Below, piece by piece: positions 25,511 through 37,985 of a stretch of DNA of 64,000 nucleotides. This stretch comes from Lunularia cruciata (taxonomy: Eukaryota > Streptophyta > Marchantiopsida > Lunulariales > Lunulariaceae). The first letter of the stretch is position 1. Each line of letters begins with the position of its first letter. The stretch spans positions 37,014,001 to 37,078,000 of the forward strand of contig OX419760.1 in assembly GCA_948567375.1 (NCBI GenBank). Reading direction: 5' to 3'. The notes under the pieces are model-generated. The model ran no database searches, was not told where the DNA came from, and was given only the letters and a program-made list of their open reading frames with translations. The position numbers were made by a program, and so were the translations under genes.

Positions 25511-26199
25511 AAAAATGAGATAAAATGTCACAATGATAAGCATCTATTGTTTTGTATTTAACTTCTTGTGCAAATTCATTCTCATAACAAGGTAATGTCA
25601 ACACACTTTGTGCACAACAAAAAGATAAATCCAAAGTAATCACACTCATTGCAAATCTAGTCCAAATGATGGCTCATTTGTAATGAATATCCCTTTGCCT
25701 CAAAATTTCCTTTCTTTTCTCTTGTATGTTTATGATCATGAAATTGATGACTTGATGACTATGACCATGAAGTAGGATTCTATCCTTCCTAGAAGGTATG
25801 ATGTCACAAAAGTCCTTAATGGATCATGTTTGCTTAATCTTCTAATCTTTTGCTACTTTATGATGCCCAAGCACTTGGCTATCTATCATTGTATCATCCT
25901 TGACCTTTGTAGGGCCCATAGAGATACTTTAATTCCACAAAAATTATTTCCCTCACTCAAGTGCTTATGCTTTTACATCAATATTCTTCACTTTTGCTCA
26001 ATTGAGCATGTAGTCATTCATACATTGCATAGACAAATTCACATATACCATATCAATTATCTTGATAGTATAAACTTCATTTACTTGCAAAAGAAGGATG
26101 CACTAAATGAACCCAGCAAAGTTCATACCAAAGCATTTCATACATTTCCAACTTAACTGCCAAAGCAAAAATCTAGTAGCTACAATGTATTGGAGATCT

Positions 26200-26821
26200 T
26201 CTAATTACATATATGCCTCCCTAAACCCATTGTATCTTATCTTGATCTAATATTAAGTAGGTGCAGCCCATGTGGAATAGCCACCTCAGCTTCTTGATAA
26301 TACCACTATCCTTGTCAAGTAGGTATCTATACAAAATCATGTCCTAACTAAGTTCTACAAAGTATGCATATGTACAAAGTGCCCTGAGACACAATCACAA
26401 GATCTATCCTATCTTGACTACAATATATGTTGTTGCTCTCTACTTAGTTGCCAAAGGTTTGTATCATATGGGATCAATTGCTGGTCATTTTTACAAGATT
26501 GTTACTCATTTGCTACAAGGTCAAGTTGCACATGCAACAAACTCTCTTTGCCTTACAAAGTGTACAAGCTCTATAAGCTCCTTCTTGTAATCACTAATTT
26601 CTCATGCAAAATTGGTCTGCATCTCTTGGAACTTGGAGTTTGCATGGCCCTAAAGTTTGAGGAACAATGCTTTAAGTTGCTCATTCTTGTAGGTCTTTTG
26701 CTCAATCATGTTGTTTTTCATCTTGAGGTCTTTCAACTTCATATACTCTAGATGTTCATTAGCTATCCTCTCTAGTTGGTCTAGGAGTTGAGTTGCCACA
26801 TGCCCTATTGTTGCATGTAGC
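26200..26821 (-). pseudogene. Coiled-coil fragment of an X-family protein
   Basis: The minus strand from 26821 encodes a Leu/Lys/Glu-rich heptad-like segment (LLDQLERIANEHLEYMKLKD, then KNNMIEQKTYKNEQLKALFL) like the C-terminal halves of the X proteins downstream. The frame is joined at 26821 to the terminal repeat of another X copy, which interrupts it. The low-coordinate boundary is unclear. Confidence 0.5.
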
Positions 26822-27599
26822 TGTGACAACCCAACAAGTATCACTTTTGTGGTAATCAATAAGTAAAGTTTGTTCCCATAAAGATACAAGAAAGATACAA
26901 GATACAAGTTAGAAATGGTCAAATACTAAGTGAAACAATCACAATGTAGTTCTTCTTGGTTGCATCTTTAATCTCTAAGGTAAAAACCACACCCAAAGAG
27001 AGTAAAAAGCATTGAATTGCAGTCTTGTCACAAATTAACACTCCATAATCACAATACCATCAAATCTTTCCAAACCAACTTTGATTGTGATGATTTAGAT
27101 TCTTCCAAAGTAGGCTGCTTCACTACAAAATGATCTTACCTCAAAATTGTGTTCCACCTCTCCACTAAAGGCACAAATTCCATGATTGAATTGATTTGCA
27201 TCAACCCCGTATTGCACTCACAAATGCACAATACTACCAACACTACAATTCCTCATGGATCTATCAAGGCATTGCTTTGATTGCTATCCACTCAAGATCA
27301 AACACACAAAATGAAATCAACAATGTGGAATCCAACATCCAACACTCTAACTTGCACTTTGAAATTCTCCAAACACTAACAAACACATATACATGATTGA
27401 TACTCAAAATTAAGCTGAAATTACAAGCACTAAGTTATAGCAGTTTGCTTTACTCAACTTAAAAAATACAAATACTAAACAACGTAACACTAAAAATTCT
27501 TCCTTTAAATAGGCTAAGCACTTGACAATTTAATAGTATCTAACAAAAATAACATTTTACAACAACTTTTCCAACCTGCAGATATGAAGAGACAAACTA
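26822..27599 (-). repeat. X terminal repeat (LTR-like), copy 1
   Basis: The plus strand starts TGTGACAACCCAACAAGTAT and ends near GACAAACTA. Marker blocks shared with six other copies are AGTTCTTCTTGGTTGC, GTAGAAACCACACCC-like, CTACAATTCCTC and CAAACACACA.AATGAA. It ends next to the coiled-coil C-terminus coding strand of X1. Confidence 0.8.
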
Positions 27600-27610
27600 C
27601 CTCTTCATAT

Positions 27611-28256
27611 TTGACTCTTCAAATCTCAAATTTGTTACTACTCCAATTCAATGTCAACCTTGACTTTGGCTTCCAAACCCAATGTTACTCCTATCACTTC
27701 CTCCTCTTTAGGTCTCTCTAATACTACTCCTACATCTACTATTTCTTCACTTTGAACTACAATTGCAGACATGGGTAGTCTATCTACTTCTTTATCCTCT
27801 GACCCACTCTTCTTTAATGTCTTAGGCAACTCACACAAAGACACTTGCACTCCTACTTCTACATCTTTGGACTTCAATTCATCTTTATTCATCACAAATT
27901 CTATCTAAATTTGATCTAACAAAGTATAATGTGAGACAAACATTGTCTCCTACCTCTAACATCTTTCTATCTATTCTATCTCTCAAGCAAATCATCAAAA
28001 TATTCATATCTACATCTTTTGCCTTCCTCTTCCAAGTTTCCTACACAATCAACTTCAACTCATGCAATCTCGCTTCCTCTAGCTTCCCTTCAGCTTCTAT
28101 ACTGAGCATCACTTTCAACTCCTCCATGATTGCTCCTACTGCATCTGACTCCACCCTTGGAACTACCTTCTCCTTACTTCTCTCCACTTCTAACTCATTC
28201 TGATCCATTATCAATTCATCTTCAAATTCAGCCTTTAGTGCCTCATTCTCTTGCAA
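27611..28256 (-). pseudogene. C-terminal part of X1 protein
   Basis: Two frames cover a heptad-rich segment (ALKAEFEDELIMDQNELEVE, KGKLEEARLHELK-like) and a tail with EVGVQVSLCELPKTLKKSGS and SAIVVQSEEIVDV. The same tail is found at 38111-38386, 44838-45149, 48900-49150 and 53421-53735, which shows selection for this protein in the ancestral element. Function is unknown. Confidence 0.65.
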
Positions 28257-28664
28257 ATATTGAACTAATTGACCTTAAACTCCTCAAAGTAACCCTTGCA
28301 ATAGTTCTTCCTCTCAAGTATGTTCTACCAATTCTTGTTGCCAGGCTTGGTCCTTCTCCGTCGGGCTCTTCCTCAAACTCTCTAGCTCTTGTTCCATCAT
28401 CGCTGTCATCACCTTTGAGTGTATGACCTTGACTTGTACATCAACAACTTCCTATATCATGGTCTCGACCAATGCCTTCTGCTCCTTCAATTATTTGCTA
28501 CATTTCACAAAATCCTCCTATCAGACATCCAAGCTTTTCTTCCAAAGAACTGCCTCAGCCCAAAGTTCTTTGGCTTCTTTCTCTCATTGGGTTAGCTTAC
28601 TCCTCAATGCCAAGGTCTCTTCACTCCACTTCTTCACTACATCCAACTCATTGTAATACCAAGA

Positions 28665-28968
28665 GCTAGCCATATGATCTAGATGTGAAATTTGGTTTGG
28701 TAACATCTAGAATGATGTTATACATGATGGTCAAAATAGATAAGATAGAAGTATCACCAAAAGAGTACTTCTACTAATAGAGCAAAAACCAAAATAGACT
28801 TGAGAACCTTAGAACCAATAGCTAGACATATGATTTAAAGGTGAGAATTGGTTTGGTAACATCTGGAAAGATGTTACACATGATGGACTAAACAGATCAA
28901 AAAGAGGTATCACAAAAGGAGACTTCTACTAATAGAGTAGGAACCGAAATATGCCTGAAATCTTTGAA
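28665..28968. repeat. 156-bp tandem duplication inside X1
   Basis: 28665-28820 and 28821-28968 are about 80-85% alike by eye: GCTAGCCATATGAT, TTGGTTTGGTAACATCT, GATGTTA.ACATGATGG, CTTCTACTAATAGAG. The second unit abuts LTR D. Confidence 0.8.
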
Positions 28969-29395
28969 GGCAATTTTGGAGGCCTAAACAAATGAATTAG
29001 GCCATGAAAATGTGTAGATTCCCCCCCCCCAAGGGAGAAAAGGCTTTCCTTCCCTCCCCTTGCTTTGTCTCATTGAGAGCTTTCCAATGGTACCTTACTC
29101 ACGTGATTCTGAGATTCCTACAGGAAGATTCCCTAAAGATTCCCTCCGGTCAAAGCTTGTTTGACCAACCAGATAGGACCTAGACCAGACATGTCACCCA
29201 TCCAAGTAAGTAATCCAAGGATGGAGCTTGCTGACATGTCACCTATCTGTGTCCCTAATCCTATGGTGGAGCTTCCTTGGAGGAGATACTCTTTGTCTAT
29301 ATAATAAAGAGAAGGTGCTCCTTTGGAGCATCGATTGTTTGAGCGTGCAATCTATGTTTCTCTCTTCTCTTGTCCTCTGATTATTTCACTCATCC
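28969..29395 (+). mobile_element. Solo LTR 'D'
   Basis: It aligns along its length with 35224-35648: GAATTAGGCC, TTTGTCTCATTGAGAGCTTT, TTTGACCAACCA, a TATA box TATATAATAAAG (29298-29309) and GTGCTCCTTTGGAGCATC. Both flanks are X1 coiled-coil coding sequence, so it is a solo LTR nested in X1. A C10 homopolymer lies near its start. Confidence 0.75.
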
Positions 29396-31049
29396 ATCAC
29401 TTCTGGATGTTGGCTCCTCAGATCTACTCTCTTCTGCTACAGAAGCACCAACAAAGGACAAGCAACCTTTCATAGGTACTCAACCCCATCATCTCTTCCT
29501 TTCCCATCTAGTCTGCCTTTGGCACTAGTAGGCATTTTCTCAATTAGTGCCTTACCCCAAAGACACGATCTTTGTATTTTCAACATCTCACTCTGTAAGC
29601 TCTATTCTCAATTTTGCTTGGTCCGGCAACCACCATCTGAGCGCTTCTCTTTGTTCTTGCTGCCCTTGGGAAGATCAAGGCACCCTCTCCTACATTGCCA
29701 TCTCTTAGCTTGTTGGCTAGCAATTCCAGACACAACTTATCTCCTCCTTCCATGCAGTCGATTGCCTCATGGAACTCACATTCTTCTTCTCCAACAATAC
29801 CTTCTCTAGATTGCTAAACTTCAGCTTCTCCTTTGCTACCACTACTTGTTTCTTTGCTCAATAATGTCAACTCTTCTTGGCCTCTTGAGGCTTCTCCCTT
29901 CAGCTCCATTTCTCCTTTTGACTCTTCCTCCAAGGTTGATTCTTTCACTTTCACCGGGGCGGGCTTTGGATTGAGTCTTTGTATCTTTTGAGGCTGCACC
30001 AACATGATTTGTCCTTTGGGTCTACTTCTCTTTCTTGGCATTGGGATGTCCACTACCACTATCTTCTCCTTCCCACTCTTCAGATAGTAGTCATTGCCTT
30101 CATGAACCCGCTTGATGTAATATCATTCATCTTTATCTGCATCTCTTTGCAAATTGGGGTGAAAATGGGACACCATCTGTCCTCTCTCCTTTGAGCTCAA
30201 CAGGTTCAGCCCAAAGTAGAAGTGGGTTGCAAAGGGTGAAAAGTAGTGGAGTGGCATATCTATTCTCCAATTGGTGATCATTTGCCCCATTCATAGGTGC
30301 AAATACCTTGCAAAGTCCACCGCTTCTCCTACAAACATCTGATGAGAAAACACTGCTTGCTGCATTGTTACATAGGTGTTTTGTTGTGGGTTGAACACAG
30401 CCATCATTGTGCTCACAATCCCCTTTCACATTGGATCCATGTAATTATCCACCTTGCACGCGTTCTTGGTGCAAGGTCTAATGATCTTCTAATGATGGCC
30501 CCTTTAGGACCATCATGTGCTCCTCACTCTCTACATCTAATAAATCAAACCCAAGACTCTAACCAACTCTTCTTGTGTACTTGCAGTTTGCATTCCTTTG
30601 GGTTGACTTTCAATAGGGATAAAATACCTTCTAGATATAGCAGTGCTTCCCCGATGAAATCTCAATTTTATAGTCCTTTGCTAATTGGTCATTCTTTAGT
30701 TGTTTCTTTATTTACCCACCAATTCTATGGGTTGGTTTCCTATCACTTTCAAGATTATCTTGGTCCCATGTACTTTCTTGATTGGCAAAACCCAAGGAAA
30801 AGTTGTTATAGGTTCTTTAGATCAGGTTGCACATCCCAATGCAAAGTCCTTTGTCTTTGGCTTCAAAATTCTATCCATCTCTCTTGAGTCCTTCTAACTT
30901 TGATTCAAGGTCAATTTCAGGTTTACACCAAAACACATGATTCTTTGTGTTTCTTCCCCATTTAGCCCTTCTTTGGCTTTACCAACGCACTTCTTCCTTA
31001 AAATTATGAAAAAAAAATGTGGGCACCATAGTAGCCCCATTTTTTTGTT

Positions 31050-31680
31050 ATCCAAGTTTTGTTTCCTCACTTTGGAGCTCCACTAGCACTTCATCAAGAC
31101 CTTTGTCTTGATTTTTTCCTCCTTCTCCTTTTGATACTTGAAGCTTGTAGTAAGCTCCTAAATACAAAGGTATATTAGACCCCTTGAGGTTCTTGTAATA
31201 GGCTTTTGATACTATCATCTTGGAATGAGCTTAATCTAACTTTGTTTGTAAATATGCTATCTCCATCTTGTGTATCAAGTTGTTCATCATAATTTATTCA
31301 TTGTTGTACAACTTCATTACTTAGAATGTTAAGGTCTACCTCCAAAGATTGTAGGATACACTCTTGCATGAAATCATCCTTTTGGTATTTCTCCAACAAA
31401 AAATTTCTCTTGAGAATGAGTTTCCTTTGTAGCAATCTTTTGCTTGATGCCATTTAGCTCACTACAAAGTGAGGCCTTGTCATTTGTGTTCATTTGGACA
31501 AGATGGTGGAGTTGCCTTACAAGTGTAGTTGGGTTTGTGATGGTCTTATCTAGCTCATAGTAGAATGGCAAGATTTCTCTAAGGCTTCTATTATTGGTGT
31601 CAAGAAACTCATAACACACGAGAGAGAGAGTGGAAGTAAACCAAGAGAATGATCTAGTAGGTAGCACTCCCTAGTACATA
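31050..31680 (-). pseudogene. Coiled-coil fragment, X-family-like
   Basis: 31374-31667 is open on the minus strand (NRSLREILPFYYELDKTITN, then VRQLHHLVQMN and LCSELNGIKQKIATKE). It is followed by a broken continuation toward 31050. It resembles the fragment at 26200-26821 in charge pattern. It lies between the 3' end of the copia element and the 5' end of X1. Confidence 0.4.
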
Positions 31681-31699
31681 TACAAATCTAAGAACAATG

Positions 31700-34600
31700 A
31701 GCTACCCACAAAGGAAGGTAGGCCAAGAACCTAGTGTGCCATGTGGACAATGATTTTTTTAACTAACTTTGCAACAAGTGTACTACATGTGAACGCACTA
31801 TTATACAAGTTCAATATAACCGAGAACTAATTCACACCTATAGAGATCTTGGAGTCTCAACCCTCTCCCTTGAGCTCCTATCAATGCACTATGCACCTAA
31901 TTGACCTTGAAACACATTAAATGTGTCTTTAGGTAATGATTTTGTAAAGATGTCAGCTACTCGCTCATCTGTACCTAGAAATACAAGATATATCTCACAT
32001 GCTAGTACCTTCTCTCTAATGAAGTGATGTTGCAACTCAATGTGTTTTGTCCTAGCATGAAACACAAGATTACTAGCAAGTCTAATACTGCTCTTGTTAT
32101 TTGCATAGTTAAAAATTGCATTGGAGACACATATACCAATGTCAGCAAGTAACTTCCAAAGCCAAACTACATCACATGCCATGTCGGTTTGTGAGCCGAC
32201 ATATCTCTCACTTAGGATGAACCTCTAATGGCTATTAAGGTAGCACACCATGGACTAAAAAGGCAAGGAACCCCAACCTTATCACACTCTTCCAAGGCTA
32301 GAACTCCAAGGCACCTCCAAGACTCAAGACCCTGCTCACTAGAGAACTCAATGAGAGAGAGATGGTTGCAAATGAAAGGATGATAAATACCTCCTCACCC
32401 CTAGCTTATATACTTGTGAAAAATTTACACACCAAAGTTACTTATCACTAGAGTAACTCAAGTTACTAAGCTAAAAGTCAAATAAAGTCAAAACATCTAA
32501 AGAAATATCCAAACATATGGGAATAATCTCATGAGTAAGAAGTCTTATCCTTACCTATCAACTAAGTCAAGGATTCCTTCACATGGGCTATCCTTAGAGT
32601 ATAGAAAAGGTCCGCACCAACAAGGCTTGTGGGCCCAAGAGATCTCAACTTTTTCCTCAAAGTCAAATAACTAGGAATGACACCAAGTCAATACACTAGA
32701 AGACAAAATAGTGGAGCTCACTCTTTTCCCTTCCTCTAGAATGGTGTTACCTTATCTTAGCTAGGACTAACTCTAGCTAATCATGACTAATGTATAAGCT
32801 TAGCTAAACTTTATAGATAATATATCTCCACAACTTGCAAAGTTAATATCCCTGTAGAGCATACATGCATCAATAGGTGTTATAGGTCCCACCTCTATAC
32901 TCTGCCTTGCAAGAAGATAAGGATACTATAACTTGCTTCTTTGAGGACTAGCTAATAGCGGCACTCCCTAAGCTAAAAGTGTAACCAAATGTGGACCACC
33001 AGCCCAAAGTACTCCTTGCTTAATTTTCATTTGTTAATCCATACAATTGCACACTCTTTGTGGCTACATAATGAAGTCCAAATTGGATAGTGAACTTCAC
33101 AAACTTCACAATTCTCCAAATTGCATTAGGATGTGACTTCCAAGGAGTCTACATGAATTAACTCACAAGCCTCACACCATAGCTCAAGTCTAGCCTAATG
33201 ATAGTGAGGTAGATCAAACTTCACACCATAGATTTATACATGTAGGATCTTCACAGAGCTCCTCCTCAACATGACTCAACTTTAAATTCTGTTCTAAAAG
33301 TGTGGAGATTGGCTTCCATGCTATCATATCATACTTGGCAAGCGTGTCAATAGCATACTCTCATTGCAATAGCCACGTAGCTTTACCATCCTTGAGGAAC
33401 TCAATTGCAAGAAAGTATCTTAACTTCCCCAAGTCCTTCATCTTGAACTCAACTTACAATCAATACTTATTCTATTGAATCCACTTCTCACAGCTCCCAC
33501 TCAATATCAAATCATCCACAAAGATTGTAATGATTATAAAACAACTTGATGTACTTAGTACATATAGTAAGGAATCTGAATCACACTCTTTGAACCCAAG
33601 TTCTTGCAAAACATTGATGATTTTACTATACCAAGCTCTAGAGGCTTGCTTGAGTCCATATAAAGCTTTCTACAAGCTACATACTCAAGTTGACACATTT
33701 GGGTCTTAATACCTAGGTGGCTGCACCATATAAATCTCTTCTTGAAGATCTCTATTCAAGAAGGCTTTCTTCATATCCATCTGATGCAACTTCCAATGCT
33801 CACTAGTTGCTACTACTACTATTGTTTGAATAGTAGCCATCTTAGCAACATGACTAAAAATCTTATCATTATCAATTCCATGCTCTTGTGCAAAACCCTT
33901 GACTACCAACCTAGCCTTGTACCTACTCACAAAACCATCTTGGTTTTGCTTGATCTTGTATACCCATTTGTAGCCAATTGCCTTCTTACCAAGTGGTAAG
34001 TTTACTAACTCCCAAGTTTGCTGTTGCCTTAGGGAGGCAATCTCCTCATCCATGGCTAACACCCACGGTTTCTTTTGCAATGCATCTTTTATAGAATTTG
34101 GTGACAAGAGGCAAGGAAACCCTCATGCATGAACCTTTGAATTAGATATCTGACTTTGCTTGAACGTCAAGGCAACTAGTCTACTATAGAACCATCAACA
34201 CTACCTCCTACATTTGCCATTGCACTTGTGGCATCTGTAGGGCAATCTAAAATATAAGCATAAAAAATTGCACTATTGCAAGGTTATGGGTCAGACTTTG
34301 GTCTATAGCGCACTTTGCCAGACCATTGACATTGCACATTTAAAGCTTTTGTCACTCCACTCCTTTCAGTAGTGGATTCTATCTACTGATCAACATGCTC
34401 TCCTTTAGTAGGCAATTGAGGAGCAAGAAGAACCTCAAGAAACACATACCAAACCTTCCAATCATCAAACACAACATCCTAAGACACATACAATTGTTGC
34501 ATAGAGTGATCATAACAACTATAGCTTGGAGAGCCTAGCCTAAGAAGACACAATGCATAGCTTTGGGATCAAGCTTGTTGCACTTATCATTTGGAATGTG

Positions 34601-35160
34601 CACAAAACACATAAAACCAAGAATTTTTAGATGTTTCAGGTCAGGATTAGTTGTTGTAGATGCCTATGTGGAAGTGTAGGAAGAAATTTCTATGGATGGA
34701 CATTTATTCATTAGCTAACAACTTCTACCCAATAAATTTTAGGTAGATGGGTCTTGTTTAGTATAGCATGCATGGCCTCTAATATATGACACTTCTTGCA
34801 TTCTACAACTCCATTTTTCCATGGACTATAACTACAACTCTATTGGCATGTGATACCATGATGTTGCAAACATGTTGTGAATTCCATGGATAGGTATTCA
34901 CCTCTACCATTTGACCTAAACTAAAGGATATTGTGTTTGGATTGCTTCTCTACAAGGGTCTTAAAGGTTTGGAAAATAGAAAACAATTTATATTTTTTCT
35001 TCAAGAAAGCCATCCAAGTGAATGTGGAAAAATCATCTATGAAGGACACAAAGTACTAAGAATTATTCAAACTGGATGTCAAAGCTGTCCATATATCATT
35101 GTGCATCAACTCAAGTAATTTGGTGGCATTTTTTCCTTGGTAACTGAAGGGATGCCTAGC
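31700..35160 (-). pseudogene. Decayed Ty1/copia pol (integrase, RT, RNase H)
   Basis: Reading from high to low coordinates. About 35150-34700 gives integrase pieces FVSFIDDFSTFTWMAFLKKK, EYLSMEF, and SPWKNGVVECKK (the usual PQQNGVVERKN block). 34107-33706 is an open RT N-terminus (WELVNLPLGKKAIGYKWVYK, then KARLVVKGFAQEHGID and MDMKKAFLNRDLQEEIYM). About 33020-32885 gives RNase H (GYTFSLGSAAIS, KKQVIVSLSSCKAEYRGG). 32189-31889 gives the RNase H end (ACDVVWLWKLLADIG, RTKHIELQHHFIREKV, VADIFTKSLPKDTF). A 695-bp solo LTR C splits RNase H between the last two pieces. Stops and frameshifts are frequent. The gag part and the element's own LTRs were not found. Confidence 0.88.
32190..32884 (-). mobile_element. 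Solo LTR 'C', 695 bp, inside copia RNase H
   Basis: It is the reverse complement of the complete LTR at 62122-62816 and has exactly the same length. Shared blocks include GAACTCAATGAGAGAGAGAT, TTGCAAATGAAAGGATGAT and ACCATGGACTAA. Its 5' terminus is mutated (TATAACACC instead of TGTAACACC). The flanking copia frame reads continuously across it, and a weak target duplication (GACC/AACC) borders it. It remains after LTR-LTR recombination, as is usual for solo LTRs. Confidence 0.88.
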
Positions 35161-35223
35161 CTATTTTCCAAATCAACAACCGGGGGCATACCTCTACACT
35201 ATCACTACACGTAAATTGCAAAA

Positions 35224-35648
35224 TGCCAATTTTAGAAGCCTAAATTGATGAATTAGGCCTCAAGCAATAAAACATTTCTCTTCTCTTTGAGGGGAAAGGT
35301 GGTTACTTTCTCCCCTTTTTTGTCTCATTGAGAGCTTTCCAACTATACCTCATTGCTGTTTTGAGCTTCTTATATGAAGATTCCCCAAAGATTCTCTTTG
35401 GTCAAACTTGTTTGACCAACCAAATAAGACAAGGATTGACATGTTACCAATCCATGCAACTAATCCAAGGGTGGAGATCACAAACATATCACCAATCCAT
35501 ATCTGATCCAAGGATGCAACTCTCTTTGAGTGGATCCTCTTACATAATAAAGACAAAGTGCTCCTTTGGAGCATCAAAGTATTGAAAAATGAAACCTTTT
35601 ATTTCTCTTGTGCTTCTCTTGGGGTTTCTCCTATCCTCAAAATATTAC
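35224..35648 (+). mobile_element. LTR 'D' with adjoining primer site
   Basis: It pairs with 28969-29395. Its 3' end ATTACA is followed at once by ATGGTATCAAAATAGG. TGGTATCAGAGC is the classic plant primer site for initiator-Met tRNA, so 35650 is probably the primer-binding site with two or three substitutions. This marks a 5' LTR of an element that runs right. Confidence 0.75.
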
Positions 35649-37427
35649 AATGGTATCAAAATAGGTGTTTTGATCCAAGTGAGTAGATCATCCCTCTTGA
35701 AAGAATATGGTTATTGAGATTGAGTAATTTTGAGGGGAGAAAAAGGAGTTTAATCAATAGATCGAGAGTGTTTTAAATAGAGAATGGGATGGATCCTCCT
35801 AGAGGACAATCTTTTGCACCTTGTTTCCATTCTTGAACCCCTTCCACATCAAGATCATGTACATCTAGCATGAGCAAGTGAGAGCACATCGCATTTACAT
35901 TTTGGAATAGAGTTCATGAATACAATAATGAATTTGCCAAACTAAGTGATGCTACCTTTGGTGATATATAATAGAGATTGAGATTTGATAATTTACATCC
36001 TATTATGATACAATGGATCTAAGTATACCAAATTTTCTCCCTTTCAACACTCAAGTAGAAATCTGTTCCGTAGTTAGACCAAAGGTGATATTTAGGGATT
36101 TTGTAGTCCATAATTTTGGTGAGGAATATTATCAACAAATGATAGCCTGTGAAGTCCCAATCATTTGTGCCCCTTTATATTAACCATCTATTGAAGCAGG
36201 AAGTAGTGATTGAACATTTGCTATATGTACAAATCATGGAGCCACAATTGCAAGATCTAATGCAAGGAATGCAAGGAATGTTGAAAAAGTTTCTCAAGAT
36301 CAAGATGACAATGGAAGGCATTGGAAAGTCAAGTTTGTACTTTCAAGAACAATCATGCAAAGCAAGAAGGAGAATCATCCCAAAACCCAATAACAATGGT
36401 TGAAGTACTTAGAGAATCACTCATACCAATGACATTGATCCCAATCAACAACAACATTGTTACTATGGATGAAGAAGACGGTGCAACATTGAGCCTTAAA
36501 TGGAACAATGTTCCATGAGAGTAGTGGAAAACTAGATCTCAAGAATGAATTAATACTTTTGATTATTCACAACTGAGATCATTGATCATTCAATATGTGT
36601 GCTTGCATGTGGGTACCTAACCAATAAAGCCATCACATGGTACAATGCTTGGGAAAAATCAATGTTGGTAGAAGGAAGAAAGATCACTTGGACAGCATTG
36701 CAAGAAAGGCTATTGAAGAATTTCCAATCCATAGATTCTATGTAGATGGCTCAAACTTGACTATAGAGGTTGAAGTATAACATATAAAAGAGTACATGGA
36801 GGTATTTCTTGATCTACAAGTCACAATAATCAATACAAGTCCAACAAAAGCTCTTGAAAATTTCAAACAGGGTTTAAGGAGCACATTCACCAAAAGATAA
36901 TGGTACAAAATCCTCACACCATTTTTGAAGCCATTGCATTTGTCAGAGAATAGCAAGAGCACTTGGAGGAGGTGAAGGGGTAATCCTAACATTATCATGT
37001 TGAAACACTACACTTTGATGGACCAATTCCTATAGAATTGGGCAAAATTTGTTTTTGAGACTAAGGAGCATGTTCGCTCCAAGGAGGATATGGATGGGTT
37101 GAAGAAGGAGAGATGGAGTTCCATGAGGAAAAAAGGCTTAAGTAAAACAATGATGCCAAGTTGGGCACATAGCCATCAATTTTCATGCCCACCTTCCTAG
37201 AGGCATTCAGCCTCCATACAAGCAATATTTGAACAACTTGGTGAGACAAATCAAAGAGGAGTATGTTGAAATCATATCAAAAAACAAAGATTGCAAATAA
37301 ATGTACCTTGCGGCCTTATTGGCTCAATGGAGAGGAGTAAAAGTAGCAAAGGAAGAGGAAAAGTGTATAAAGGTTGCAAAAGACAAACACACAACTGATT
37401 GTTATAAATGGAATCCTAGAAGGCAAT
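35649..37427 (+). pseudogene. Degenerate gag-like region downstream of LTR D
   Basis: Short frames give charged, gag-like peptides (for example EFPIHRFYVDGSNLTIEVEV and YMEVFLDLQVTIINTSPTKA, then LENFKQGLRSTFTK). No zinc knuckle was found, and the frame shifts often. It is cut at 37428 by an X terminal repeat. Assignment to gag rests on position after the primer site and general character. Confidence 0.45.
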
Positions 37428-37985
37428 TGTTACAACTCAGTAAGTATCACTTTTGTAGTAATAGATGAGTAATTGTTTGTTCCCATAAAGATACTAGTCA
37501 CAAATAGTCAAACACAAAGTGAAAGTAATAATTAAGTTCTTCTTGATTTCATCTTTAACTCTGGGGTAGAAACCACACCCAAAAGAGAGTAACTCAAGCA
37601 ATCAACAACAACTCTTGTCACAATTACAAGTCACCCAAAATGAAATTCTTCAAACTCTTTCCAATTCAATTAATTCAAGAAGGCTAATTAGCCACAAAAT
37701 GAATTTGCCTTGGAATTGCATTCACTCTTCCGCTGAAGGTAGAACTTCTTCAATCAAAATGACTTTGGATCAATCTAGTGCTTGCACTCACAATTTTGAA
37801 AACTAACAACACTACAATTTTCACAAATGCATCAAGGCATTGATTTTGATTGCTATCCACTCAAGTTTAGGCACTATGAATGGCTACTTTAAATAGATAA
37901 AGCACTTGGTAGATGTAAAAACTGTCTAAATTACTTCAATTATCTCCTATTAATCTTTAGATATGAAGTGATAGGTTACCATTTT
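37428..37985 (-). repeat. X terminal repeat, copy 2, diverged
   Basis: Plus strand TGTTACAACTCAGTAAGTAT, TAATTGTTTGTTCCCATAAA, CACACCCAAAAGAGAGTAA. It is shorter than the others (about 560 bp) through internal deletions. Confidence 0.7.

Larger units (their letters stand above)
26822..31045 (-). mobile_element. X-family element X1, with 3' terminal repeat and nested LTR D
   Basis: In its own orientation it begins at 31045 with TGGTGCCCACATTTTTTTTT, runs through a leader and the N-terminal domain (about 30900-30070), an acidic/basic middle (30059-29814: PMPRKRSRPKGQIML, EEESKGEMELKGE) and coiled-coil segments (to 27611), then a purine-rich TATGAAGAGG-type tract and the terminal repeat 27599-26822 (778 bp). 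The frame is broken many times. An LTR D (28969-29395) and a 156-bp tandem duplication (28665-28968) interrupt it. No X terminal repeat precedes its 5' end. It lacks RT, RNase H and integrase, so it would be non-autonomous. Confidence 0.7.

Noticed and set aside
30297-30887. A 196-codon plus-strand frame
   Set aside because: It is the antisense shadow of the X1 N-terminal domain on the minus strand.
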